Of a DNA stretch of 64,000 nucleotides, positions 34,907 through 43,701 are shown piece by piece. The notes beneath the pieces were generated by a model. It made no database searches, was not told the DNA's origin, and saw only the letters and a list, made by a program, of their open reading frames with translations. Each line of letters starts with the position of its first letter. The stretch's first letter is position 1. The translations under genes and the position numbers were made by a program. This DNA comes from Flavilitoribacter nigricans DSM 23189 = NBRC 102662. Its GTDB lineage: Bacteria > Bacteroidota > Bacteroidia > Chitinophagales > Saprospiraceae. Location of the stretch: NCBI RefSeq assembly GCF_002646595.1, contig NZ_PDUD01000002.1, forward strand, positions 62,001 to 126,000. Reading direction: 5' to 3'.

Positions 34907-35434
34907 TCAGCGATTTTCAAAGGCCAGGTCGCTGAAGGTTTCGATTTCCAGATCGAATAATGCGCCCCAGGCGCCTGCATCGCAGGGTTGAACGAATCGA
35001 TCCCGCCAGTTGAGAAAATTATTTTGGAGATCCTCTTCCGAATAAAAAGTGAATCCATTGAGATAGACGTACCTGCGATCTTCGATCAGCATACCAATGT
35101 ATTGAAGCGCCGACATTTCAAGCTGCTCCCGATCCAGTTGCCAACCCGGAGGATCGGATAAAGCGGGATCCATTTCCAGGAGCTTCAGGAAGTTTTGCTC
35201 CACCGGACAGATCTCATCGCTGAATGCCAGAAAATAGCCCTGCACATTGTCGGGAAAAGCCCGGGTGCAGGGTCCCAGATCCGCTCCCACCTCCGGTGGA
35301 AAAGTCACCTTGAATTCGGGTCGGTAAGCATACGCTCCCGAAAAGTCGACCGCACAAACATCGGGAATCGACGCCTCAGGCAAACAGGCCCCAAACAAAA
35401 GAAACGGCAGATAATAGAGATAGCGAGCATTCAT
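34907..35434 (-). CDS. Lipoprotein of unknown function, paralogue B
   Basis: A 175-residue lipoprotein, first of the tandem pair. The start at 35434 is chosen because MNARYLYYLPFLLFGA|C17 is a proper lipoprotein leader; the open frame 33 codons further upstream is not. It shares all conserved blocks and the four paired cysteines with paralogue A, so the two arose by tandem duplication; divergence between them indicates that the event is not recent. Upstream, 120 bases away on the same strand, ends the heparinase-like gene, so transcription from the polysaccharide operon could read into this pair. Function unknown. Confidence 0.8.
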   Translation of the reverse strand: MNARYLYYLPFLLFGACLPEASIPDVCAVDFSGAYAYRPEFKVTFPPEVGADLGPCTRAFPDNVQGYFLAFSDEICPVEQNFLKLLEMDPALSDPPGWQLDREQLEMSALQYIGMLIEDRRYVYLNGFTFYSEEDLQNNFLNWRDRFVQPCDAGAWGALFDLEIETFSDLAFENR

Positions 35435-35553
35435 ACCAATCAGGAGATTTACGGCATCCCTTCTAAAGATAAGGGATTCTCCCCAGAAAAATGGCACCTC
35501 CCCCACTGACACCCGATACCTCTCCCCTGACACCTGCTATCTGACACCGCCCC

Positions 35554-37482
35554 CTACTCCACCCCAATCGCCAACCGATACCGCCCCCGCTTCTCCACTT
35601 TCGTCGCTACCAGGCTAAAACGATACACCGTCTCCCCCCACACCCGCGTCAGACGTACGTCGTCCACGTCAATTTTTTCCACTTCCGGCTTAAACTGTTT
35701 GGCAGCATACGTCAGGATCAGAGTTTTCCCATCGCGCTGCAGGCGGACGGTCCCATCGGCCGTTATTTCGGGTTCGGACCAAGTCAGAAAATGGAGCGTA
35801 TTGGGCTCCGCGGCGGTTTCGAGTTGGAAATCATCCTCGATCAGCAGCTTATCCGCTTCCAGTTCGTAAGTACGCCGCCAGGTTTTGACCCCGGCCGCTT
35901 CGGGATAGGCCCCGGAAATATCCAGCGAAAAAGACGACTGCTTAGGATCAAATTGCACATCCTTGGAACGATACTCCCGACCGTTCTTTTGTGCCACTCC
36001 GTTGATCAGCGGCAGGTTGTGGTAGTTGCTCTGCATGGTCCAGATGTCGTAGCGTTCGGAGCTGAAGGTTTTTCGGGTATAGGTACCCACACCAACGTCG
36101 ATAAAGAAGGGAGTATTCTGGTAGTACAGAGAGAATGAGCCCACATCATTGTGGTTGTGACTCTCATTGTTGTAACCGCCTTTGGCCGCAAAGAAAAAGC
36201 CCGCCTCATTTTTCAGATAACAGAATTCCGTCTCCGGATACCAGGTGTGGTTGAATTCCGGTAGCGCCGCCCGGGTTTGCTCCAGGCCTTCCGCCAGTCG
36301 GATGCTTTCCAACGCCCGGAAAATATCCCGGCCCCGGGGAATGTGGTGTTCCCGCTCATTGCGTTCGAACAGATAGGCGGCAAACTGCCTCATCAGCGGA
36401 CTGTCCACCGATTTCCCATAGCGATAGATCACGGAGGCTTCGCCGCCACCCCGGGCGGAAGCATCCGCAAAATTGACCACCCAACCATCGCCCACGTACG
36501 AGCGGGCAATATATTCTCCCATATTTTTAATGATCGGGGCATCAAAAATGGACACCTTACCCCCGGTAGCCAGATAGAGAATATCCAGGTAATCGTACAT
36601 CTTGCCGGCCGCGTGGCCCCAGTAGGACGGTCCCTCTTCGCAGGCGCCGTCTTCGTGGGTATAGTTGACGAATTCGTCCGCGGAGATCAGCGTGCGATAG
36701 ACGCCGTCCGTCAGTTTGTCCGGATCATTTTCCAGGAGCAGAAAGGTGAGCAATACGTTGGAATTGCACCAGGGGTTCCAGTTATTGACCAGTCCGCCGG
36801 GTTGCAGATCGAAAGCCTGCCACCAGAAATCACTGCGGTTCATATAGACATCCAAAATGCGCTCCTGGAGGTTCTGCCGCAGTCGGGTGGCAATGATCGG
36901 GCTCACCTTATCAAATTCCGCTTTGAAAAAATAATACACCCAGGAATAGAACGAGCCGAGGTCACCGGCCGTAAGATCGATGGTAAATTCATTCGGGTCG
37001 GGCACAGAACGTTTATTCGTCTGATACGCCGGCAAGTGGGCCGAAAGCACCCAGGTCGTCATTTCGCAAGCCAGCCAGGTACCGTTCATGATCTGATCCA
37101 GGAACCGGCCTTTCCCTTCGGCCAGTTCCGCCAGTACCAGCGCCATCATCGCGTTGTTGTTGGCGCCGAAAGGATCCTGCATGATATTGCGGTTGCCGCT
37201 GCGTTCGTACTCCAGAAAATCACTGAGTTCCACGACCTGCCAGGCGTAGTCGAGAAATTCTTCCCCGTTGTGGATCAGTTCTCCCTTAAAATCTGCGGTG
37301 AGGGCCTCCCAGCCGGCGCGGTCCTGATAATCCGGATAGGGCACCCATTCCTGGTCCCGGATGAGCAGATCCTTCAGTTCCGCTTTACTGACCGCTTTTT
37401 TCAGCAGGTCTTTACTCTCGGTGGCCTGCATGCTTAGCACGCCTCCACACATTACCAGGAGGATCAAGATATATTTTCTCAT
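35554..37482 (-). CDS. Heparinase II/III-like polysaccharide lyase
   Basis: A 642-residue secreted protein with signal peptide 1-20. The N-terminal half is an (alpha/alpha)-barrel (AWQVVELSDFLEYE, HLPAY, GLVNNWNPWCNSNVLLTFL) and the C-terminal half a beta-sheet domain with the heparinase II/III signature YNNESHNHNDVGSFSLYYQ (about residues 435-455), whose histidine and tyrosine residues act in beta-elimination of uronic acid-containing chains. The family spans several lyase classes (PL12, 15, 17, 21, 33), so the exact substrate is open; heparan, alginate and ulvan-like uronates are candidates. It is the last gene of the isomerase-symporter-GH106 operon, which favours a rhamnose/uronate-containing glycan. 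Confidence 0.85.
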   Translation of the reverse strand: MRKYILILLVMCGGVLSMQATESKDLLKKAVSKAELKDLLIRDQEWVPYPDYQDRAGWEALTADFKGELIHNGEEFLDYAWQVVELSDFLEYERSGNRNIMQDPFGANNNAMMALVLAELAEGKGRFLDQIMNGTWLACEMTTWVLSAHLPAYQTNKRSVPDPNEFTIDLTAGDLGSFYSWVYYFFKAEFDKVSPIIATRLRQNLQERILDVYMNRSDFWWQAFDLQPGGLVNNWNPWCNSNVLLTFLLLENDPDKLTDGVYRTLISADEFVNYTHEDGACEEGPSYWGHAAGKMYDYLDILYLATGGKVSIFDAPIIKNMGEYIARSYVGDGWVVNFADASARGGGEASVIYRYGKSVDSPLMRQFAAYLFERNEREHHIPRGRDIFRALESIRLAEGLEQTRAALPEFNHTWYPETEFCYLKNEAGFFFAAKGGYNNESHNHNDVGSFSLYYQNTPFFIDVGVGTYTRKTFSSERYDIWTMQSNYHNLPLINGVAQKNGREYRSKDVQFDPKQSSFSLDISGAYPEAAGVKTWRRTYELEADKLLIEDDFQLETAAEPNTLHFLTWSEPEITADGTVRLQRDGKTLILTYAAKQFKPEVEKIDVDDVRLTRVWGETVYRFSLVATKVEKRGRYRLAIGVE

Positions 37483-37573
37483 ACGGTTAGACTTGTATTA
37501 GTTGGTTCAATCCATTGACGCAGCAATCCCCGTCAACGTCTACAAATCCTTTCCGCAGATATTCCCTGTGAGT

Positions 37574-40570
37574 CTATTTCGACACCGGCGTCGCGAGCAC
37601 CCGCACCGGTCCCATCAAACCCGCCGGTTCCGGTTCGTATCCCCGCCAGGGCCGGTTGGCCGGTTTTTTCAATCCACCGCCCAGATTACTGCGGGTACGC
37701 TGTTCGGCCAGCGGTTTTTCGGCCTCACCGATCAGTTGATTGAGCCAGGAATTGGTCACATCAATGGAGATCGTGTTCTCCCCCGGTCGCAGCAGGTCGC
37801 CGAGTTCGAAGCGGTAGGGCGGAAACACCCTGGTGCCCACTTCGTGGCCGTTCAGATAAACCGTGGCGACGGTCCCCACCTCGCCCAGATCGAGTATATA
37901 GTTTCGGTCCGCCGTCAGAAAGTCCGGTTCGAGGGTAAAAGTCTGGTGGTAGGTACCCGTTCCGCTGAAGATCGCCAGTTCCGGATCATCGTGTTCCGCC
38001 CAGTTGATCAATTGATCGAATTGCCGAATGGGATCAAATCCCCAGCCATGCGGAAAATGTACAGCCCAGGAACCATCAAGAGGGACGATAGACTCATCCG
38101 CCCGGCGGAAATTGCGGTAGCTCCCATCGGAAAAGATCAATTGGTATAATCCGGGGCTATTTGCCCGAAACCGTACTTCCCCATCCTTGTCAAAAAAGGC
38201 CTCAATACCATGGGCAAGGGTGCCGGGAAAAAGCTCTGCCCCATCTCTCCGTACCTGCGTGATGTAGGGCGTCCGCAGCAGCTCGTTGAGCAAAACGACA
38301 AAGGTAGATCCGTAGCCTTCCAATACCAGCGGTAAGTGGGTGCGCCCCTCGTTCTCCGTAAAGATCGCCAGCGGACGGATCTCGCCGCTCACCGGATCAA
38401 ATTGGTAGGGCTGCTTACCGTCCGAACGGAAGGTTAGGGCCGACTGTACTTCTATAGAATCCAGATTGCGAATAAAATATACCTCTTCCTCCCCTAGCGT
38501 ACGGTGGATATAGTCCAGCCGGCCGCCCTGGTATTCCAGATCGGGCAAAATGCCCTTTTCCAGCAGTATCTCCCGTTCGGTAAAACCGGTGATCAGGGTG
38601 CCTTTTCCGTAAGATCGCTTTTGCTGTCTTGCCTTTTTTCCCCAGATCTTATCCGCCAGGGTCCGCAGGGTCTTTTCCTTTTTTTGGTAATCGCTCAGTC
38701 CGGGCACGGTCTGGGGACGAGGACCCAGGATGGTCGCACCGGCCTGTAGCAGTTCTTCGATCTTTTGCAGTACTTCCAGGCTCATCTGCGGATCATCGGG
38801 CAGCACCAGGAGTCGGTATTGCATGCCGGAGGGTAGCTGTAATTGTCCGTCGTCGGTCACCGATGCCTGGAGTAATATTTCTTTATTCAGGTCATCGTAA
38901 TCGTAACCGGGCCCCAGGGTTTTGCGAATGAATTTGGAGCCGGAAGCAAAATTGGGGATCTGCTCCCCGTAATAGTAGGCTACATCCGCCACAAAGCGGC
39001 CGGCCTGCAGCAGGGCACTGGTGCGCGCCAGGTAACTGTGGAAAGGCCGGGATTGGTCCCACCAGGTCATTTTCGGTGAAATATGGGTGCCCGCCTGGTA
39101 ACTCCAACCGGGTACGCCCGCCTCTTTGGGACTGTGCGGCATCGTGTGGTAGATCACCCGCGTCATCCCCTGACAGAAAGCGAGATCCGCCAGTCGCTTG
39201 AGCTCCAGCGGGCTTTCCTGCCAGTGTTTTTCGTGACTGGTGAAGGATTCCATTTCCACGATACTGCGTCCGTAGATGTGCGCCGCACTGGCAATATTGC
39301 GTACGACCTGCAGGAGATCGTTGCCGTTCTCGTCAAAATATTCGGACTTTTTATTCCAAAATTCCCCGCGCATGATGTCCACCGCTCCGAGGGCCTTCAT
39401 ATCTTCCGTAGGGACGTAGTGGAGGGGCGGCCCGGGGCCACCCGATTCCGAAGCCAGTTGCAGGCCGTGTGCATTACTGATCGCCCGGGCCTGCCGGTAG
39501 TGGTTGTTGACGAACATTTCGGAAACCGTGGAGCGGTAATCGTGCAGGAAGCGATCGGTCGTCTCCTGGTCTACGATCTGCTGCCCGGCAAATACGGGAA
39601 TGTAGGGATCCAGGCTATATCCGTGCTGCTCAAAGAAAGTCTGGCGCAATTCGGGACTCCAGATGATGTAATCTTCGGCTTCAAAACTACAGAGGTAGAG
39701 GCGTTCCAGCGGACTAGCTCCCAGGTCGCCGATGCGTTCTTCCAGCTTGCCGATGACGTGTTCAAAATGGTGTTTGGTCGCTTTTTTAGAATAATGATCC
39801 ATGATGAATCCACGGGAATTATCACTGCGCATCCACATCTTCTGGCCAAGTGGGCTCACAACGGCCCGGCTCAGCACCCACTGGCCGCGCGGCAGTTTGA
39901 TCTCCACCGTATTGCCTTTGATCTCATTTACATCGAAGTAAAGGATCCGGTCCGGATCTTTGATGAGCGGGTTGTCCGAAAGCGGATAAGCTACCAGCCC
40001 AACATCTTCGTAATATTCGGGAAAACCATCCGTCCGGACCTGGGGGAACAGTTCGAAGGTGCCGTAGGGTTTCTGGAAGGTGGTCGGTATTTCCGGGAAA
40101 CCGATCTCGCTGAGTGTCACCGGTCCCTGGATGGTGTCTTTCCAGAACAGCAGTCGCATGATCATTTCGTCCGGCTCTGTCCAGTCGCCGCCGGCATTCC
40201 AGCCGTTGGATACCGAAAAGCCCAGCGGCAGATCCAGTTTTTTGGCTTCATTGACCGCAAACACGATCCCATCCAGCATCTTTTCTCCCATAAACGGATT
40301 GCCCGCCGGAATGATGCCGTAGGGATCGGCAATCCCCATATCGAAAATATCGACGCCGCCCAGACCCATTTCCTTAAAGGCCCGGAGTTCTTCCTTCATA
40401 CGGCTGTAATCGTAATTGCCGTGCCCCCAGATCCAGTAACCGCGCGGTTTGGCCGCTTCGGGCGGATGTTCGAAGATGTCCCGGAGGGAAGTAGACTGGC
40501 CCGGTAGTTGCGGCGTGGCGGCCAGCAGGCCCAGGATCACTAAGAGGATGGTGTAATGTCTGCTTTGCAT
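37574..40570 (-). CDS. GH106-like alpha-L-rhamnosidase
   Basis: A 998-residue secreted glycoside hydrolase; signal peptide 1-25. The N-terminal TIM-barrel opens with the family motif KPRGYWIWGHGNYDYSRMK and LGGVDIFDMG; candidate catalytic glutamates lie in LCSFEAEDYIIW and LQLASESGGPGPP. A C-terminal jelly-roll (GTYHQTFTLEPD ... VATVYLNGHEVG, then PGENTISIDVTNSWLN) is a galactose-binding-like accessory domain. GH106 enzymes remove terminal alpha-L-rhamnose, for example from rhamnogalacturonan or ulvan fragments. It sits 57 bases after the symporter gene and 91 before the heparinase-like gene, supporting a shared pathway. Activity is inferred from family. Confidence 0.85.
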   Translation of the reverse strand: MQSRHYTILLVILGLLAATPQLPGQSTSLRDIFEHPPEAAKPRGYWIWGHGNYDYSRMKEELRAFKEMGLGGVDIFDMGIADPYGIIPAGNPFMGEKMLDGIVFAVNEAKKLDLPLGFSVSNGWNAGGDWTEPDEMIMRLLFWKDTIQGPVTLSEIGFPEIPTTFQKPYGTFELFPQVRTDGFPEYYEDVGLVAYPLSDNPLIKDPDRILYFDVNEIKGNTVEIKLPRGQWVLSRAVVSPLGQKMWMRSDNSRGFIMDHYSKKATKHHFEHVIGKLEERIGDLGASPLERLYLCSFEAEDYIIWSPELRQTFFEQHGYSLDPYIPVFAGQQIVDQETTDRFLHDYRSTVSEMFVNNHYRQARAISNAHGLQLASESGGPGPPLHYVPTEDMKALGAVDIMRGEFWNKKSEYFDENGNDLLQVVRNIASAAHIYGRSIVEMESFTSHEKHWQESPLELKRLADLAFCQGMTRVIYHTMPHSPKEAGVPGWSYQAGTHISPKMTWWDQSRPFHSYLARTSALLQAGRFVADVAYYYGEQIPNFASGSKFIRKTLGPGYDYDDLNKEILLQASVTDDGQLQLPSGMQYRLLVLPDDPQMSLEVLQKIEELLQAGATILGPRPQTVPGLSDYQKKEKTLRTLADKIWGKKARQQKRSYGKGTLITGFTEREILLEKGILPDLEYQGGRLDYIHRTLGEEEVYFIRNLDSIEVQSALTFRSDGKQPYQFDPVSGEIRPLAIFTENEGRTHLPLVLEGYGSTFVVLLNELLRTPYITQVRRDGAELFPGTLAHGIEAFFDKDGEVRFRANSPGLYQLIFSDGSYRNFRRADESIVPLDGSWAVHFPHGWGFDPIRQFDQLINWAEHDDPELAIFSGTGTYHQTFTLEPDFLTADRNYILDLGEVGTVATVYLNGHEVGTRVFPPYRFELGDLLRPGENTISIDVTNSWLNQLIGEAEKPLAEQRTRSNLGGGLKKPANRPWRGYEPEPAGLMGPVRVLATPVSK

Positions 40571-40627
40571 GCTTGTGGTTTTTCGATCGTTCAGACAAAT
40601 CTGATAAGCAATATTAAAAAGATCCGG

Positions 40628-42085
40628 TTAATTCATTTCAACGGGGCGGCCCTCCTTATTCCCGATCAACAGCAGGCCGGCGAAGGTGAGCAGGCCATTC
40701 ACCAGAATGATCTCGTAGCCGAACTGGTACCCCCCGAACAATACCGTAGAATACCGCTCCAGCAGCAGGGATAGGATCGGCGCCGAAATGCACACCAGCG
40801 GCACCCAGCGGTCCCTTACTCCCAGTCGGGTGAGCATTCCGAAGGCAAACAGCCCCAGCAGCGGTCCGTAGGCATAACCCGCCACCTTGATAAACATACT
40901 GATGGTGCTCTGATCGTTGATCGCCCGGAATACCAGGATGGTCAGAAAGATCAGGATGGAAAAGCCCAAATGGACCAACCGGCGCACTTTCGGATTATCC
41001 TTCCGATGGGTCTGATAGCCCAGAAAATCGACACAAAAGGCCGTCGTCAGGCCCGTCAGCGAAGAATCCGCGGAGGAATAGGCGGCCGCCGCTATCCCAA
41101 TGATGAAGGTAATCCCGGCGGCGTAACCCAGATGATCGACGGCCAGGGTCGGGTACAACTGATCGGTCTGTTCCGGCAGACTCAGACCGGCCTGCTGCAC
41201 GTAGTAGAACAGGGAACCACCTAGCGCCAGAAATAACAGGTTGACGGCCAATAGGATGATACTCAGGGTGAAAATATTCTTCTGGGCATCGCCCAAACTC
41301 GGACAGGTCAGGTGTTTTTGCATAATAGCCTGATCCAGCCCGTTGGAGACGATGGTGAGCAACATTCCGGTGATCACCAGTTTGAAAAAGTTATCCGGGC
41401 TGCTCCACGACCAGTGGAATAATTGTGCTGTCTCACTCTGCCAGACCTGTTCCTGCAACTGCAATACCGACAGGTCCAGCGCATTTGCTACCGCCCAGAT
41501 ACCGACCACGGCGGCCAGCAACAGAAAGGTCGTTTGCAGTACATCGGTAAAGATCACCGTTTGGATGCCGCCCTTCTGGGTATACAGCCAGATGAGCATC
41601 AGGGTAATAAAAACCGTCACCGCGAAGGGGATCTGCAAGGCATCAAACACGATCAACTGCAACACGTAGGCCATCAGGTACAGACGAAAGGAAGCGCCCA
41701 GGAGATGGGCCAGCAAAAAGAAGGCAGCCCCCGATTTATGCGTATAGTCACCGAATCGATCTTCCAGATAGGTATAAATGGAGATCACTTTTTTCCGGTA
41801 GAACAGCGGTAATAAGATCCAGGCGACCACCATCAGCCCCAGGGCGTAACCGATGACCAACTGAAAGTAAGAGAAGCCCGAGTTGACCACCTCGCCGGGC
41901 ACGGAGATAAAGGTGATCCCGGAAATGGCTACCCCGATCATGCCATAAGAGACCAGCGGCCAGGGTGCGCTCCGTCCGGCCAGGTAAAAACTATCGGCAT
42001 CCGCGTGCCGGGAACTGAAATAAGAGACCACGTACAGCAGCCCGATATAGCAGCTGATCAGTACCAGTATGATCGCCGGACTCAT
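40628..42085 (-). CDS. Sodium:solute symporter (SSS family)
   Basis: A 485-residue inner-membrane transporter with about 13 helices. The SSS signature is clear: DADSFYLAGRSAPWPLVSYGMIGVAISG near the N-terminus (helix 1 region with the Na+ site) and the GLTTAFCVDFLGYQ segment after helix 8. Members carry sugars, sugar acids, sialic acid or proline using the sodium gradient. The start codon overlaps the stop of the isomerase gene (ATGA), so translation is coupled and the pair almost certainly serves one monosaccharide, which the symporter imports and the isomerase converts. The sugar is unproven; rhamnose or an unsaturated/deoxy sugar would suit the neighbours. Confidence 0.92.
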   Translation of the reverse strand: MSPAIILVLISCYIGLLYVVSYFSSRHADADSFYLAGRSAPWPLVSYGMIGVAISGITFISVPGEVVNSGFSYFQLVIGYALGLMVVAWILLPLFYRKKVISIYTYLEDRFGDYTHKSGAAFFLLAHLLGASFRLYLMAYVLQLIVFDALQIPFAVTVFITLMLIWLYTQKGGIQTVIFTDVLQTTFLLLAAVVGIWAVANALDLSVLQLQEQVWQSETAQLFHWSWSSPDNFFKLVITGMLLTIVSNGLDQAIMQKHLTCPSLGDAQKNIFTLSIILLAVNLLFLALGGSLFYYVQQAGLSLPEQTDQLYPTLAVDHLGYAAGITFIIGIAAAAYSSADSSLTGLTTAFCVDFLGYQTHRKDNPKVRRLVHLGFSILIFLTILVFRAINDQSTISMFIKVAGYAYGPLLGLFAFGMLTRLGVRDRWVPLVCISAPILSLLLERYSTVLFGGYQFGYEIILVNGLLTFAGLLLIGNKEGRPVEMN

Positions 42086-43566
42086 AACCCTGTATTGATG
42101 ATCACGGATTCTATCCCCAGAAAGTCGCCGATGGTCCGGATGGTTTCGGCGCGGTGACCCAGTCCCAGCGCAAAATGGTGGGTGGGACCTTCGCTAAACC
42201 AGCGCTTCAGAAAGGTGCGCACGTCCGGCTCGAAAAATCCCCGCGTATTGGTGTTCCCGGTAGCGGGAATGGGGCCCTCCCGGGATTCCCCCTCGGCGAT
42301 CACGAACTTGAATTTTCCGTCGGCCTTCTGGGTCAGTCCCAGCATGGTAATGGGACCGGCCTTCAACTGGAACTCCACGCTCGCCCCGGAGCCCGGCTTG
42401 CCGTGGTATTTTTTCAAACTGCGGAGTATCGGTTTACCCTCGGCGATCTTGATGTGGTGCGGACCGTCGTGCCCAACCAGCACAAAACCTTCCCGGAAAT
42501 CTACCGGGTGGAATTCGGCGAAGCTGCCGCCCATTTCCAGACGGTCCATGATCAGCATGGCAATGCAGGTTTTCAGGTCCATTTCGCCGCACATGGGAAA
42601 TCCCCGGCCGGTGAGCATGGAATTGCCCACGATCAGATTCGTGACCAGCGTCCGCATGGGCGAGCCCGGCTCCGCTTCGTAGTAGTAGGCCAGGCCGTCC
42701 AGTTGTTTTTCCTTGATGAATTCGTTGAGGGCCACGCCCGCACGGGCGGCCTGTTCCAGGTCTTCCTCGGTCAGTTTCCGGGTGAGCGGATCCACTTTGG
42801 GTTCGGGGGTATCGAAAAAATCAAGGATCTCCGCTTTCCAGGCATCGATCTGTTCCCGGCCGGCGGCCTGGTAGTGCCGGAAGATGTCATCCACTTCTAC
42901 CTGCACCAGGTGACAACCAAATGTAGCCGTCAATAAAGTGGAATCGGTATGCATATCCAGCATGGCTTCCAGCACATGGCCCATTTGACCGATGCGGGCG
43001 GTTTTCAGGCTGCGCAGTACGTTGGCGATCTGGCAGTAATCACGGATCAGTGCATCCGCTTCCGGGTCGTCGTGGAGGGTACCGATGATCATTGGGGGTA
43101 CCGGTCGTCCCAGGCGGGCCGCCACGGAAGCAAATTCCGGCAGGGCGCAGATATCGTCATTCAACAATTGAATATGCGTCGTAGCGTTCTCGTAATCCAT
43201 AGCCTGCTGCGGTTGCAGGGCCACCAACACAATGGGGATGCGCACACTCTGGAAGATACAGGCGATGGTACTGGAAGTAGCGTAAGTAACCATATCGACG
43301 AACAGCAGGTCCAGTCCGGCCGCCAGGATCTCATCGCGCAGTTCATAGGCCTTCCGGGCGCTATCGGACATCCCAAAGTTGATGACCTCCACGCCCGTGT
43401 TAAGGACTTTCTGCTCAAAAATCGTCATCTTCTCAAATAGCTGATCGAGCAGCCCCGGGAATTGCGGCCAGTAAGCTGCGTGACCGACCCCCAGGATGCC
43501 GACCCGGCTGGTCAGCGGTTTGATTCTCTGCAATTTGGCGCTTGCCGGTGTTGGTTCTACGGTCAT
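42082..43566 (-). CDS. L-fucose/L-arabinose isomerase family protein
   Basis: A 494-residue cytosolic enzyme of the sugar isomerase superfamily. The ATG at 43566 is preferred to a TTG nine bases upstream. Recognisable parts are VGILGVGHAAYWPQFPGL, the MVTYATSSTI loop, RPVPPMIIGTLHDD in the second domain and the metal-site region RGFPMCGEMDLKTCIAMLIMD with the catalytic-type glutamate, plus FVLVGHDGPHH. Family members interconvert aldoses and ketoses with Mn2+. The sequence is not close enough to the well known AraA or FucI to pick a substrate. It is the first gene of the operon and is divergent from the AraC regulator, a standard layout for substrate-inducible sugar catabolism. Confidence 0.85.
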   Translation of the reverse strand: MTVEPTPASAKLQRIKPLTSRVGILGVGHAAYWPQFPGLLDQLFEKMTIFEQKVLNTGVEVINFGMSDSARKAYELRDEILAAGLDLLFVDMVTYATSSTIACIFQSVRIPIVLVALQPQQAMDYENATTHIQLLNDDICALPEFASVAARLGRPVPPMIIGTLHDDPEADALIRDYCQIANVLRSLKTARIGQMGHVLEAMLDMHTDSTLLTATFGCHLVQVEVDDIFRHYQAAGREQIDAWKAEILDFFDTPEPKVDPLTRKLTEEDLEQAARAGVALNEFIKEKQLDGLAYYYEAEPGSPMRTLVTNLIVGNSMLTGRGFPMCGEMDLKTCIAMLIMDRLEMGGSFAEFHPVDFREGFVLVGHDGPHHIKIAEGKPILRSLKKYHGKPGSGASVEFQLKAGPITMLGLTQKADGKFKFVIAEGESREGPIPATGNTNTRGFFEPDVRTFLKRWFSEGPTHHFALGLGHRAETIRTIGDFLGIESVIINTGL

Positions 43567-43572
43567 GGTTGT

Positions 43573-43580
43573 CAAAAGTA
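43573..43580 (-). promoter_or_regulatory. Candidate -7 box of the isomerase operon
   Basis: CAAAAGTA reads TACTTTTG on the minus strand, an exact TAnnTTTG match ending only 6 bases before the ATG, which would give an almost leaderless mRNA. The -33 element is not evident, as expected if an activator such as the neighbouring AraC protein is needed. Confidence 0.4.
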
Positions 43581-43639
43581 TAAGGTTAGGATTTGTTAGT
43601 CCGGGTAAAGAGCCGTCGATGCAGTACGTAAATCCTCCG

Positions 43640-43684
43640 GGTTTTCGAACAGCAGATCGTGCAAGTTTTAGTCACCCGAAAACC
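43640..43684. promoter_or_regulatory. Inverted repeat in the araC/isomerase intergenic region
   Basis: ggttttcg (43640-43647) and cgaaaacc (43677-43684) form an inverted pair 29 bases apart between the divergent genes, ending 17 bases before the AraC start. It is a candidate binding site for the AraC protein. Confidence 0.4.
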
Positions 43685-43701
43685 AAAAAACAAACAGTCC
43701 T

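Noticed and set aside
35490-35550. Three copies of ctgacacc near 35506, 35527 and 35541
   Set aside because: Spacing is irregular and the words are short; more likely local low-complexity C-rich sequence than a functional array.
39083-40507. 474-codon plus-strand frame opposite the GH106 gene
   Set aside because: Same reason: antisense shadow of a GC-rich gene; similar cases at 36277-37437, 46948-48120 and 42154-42936.
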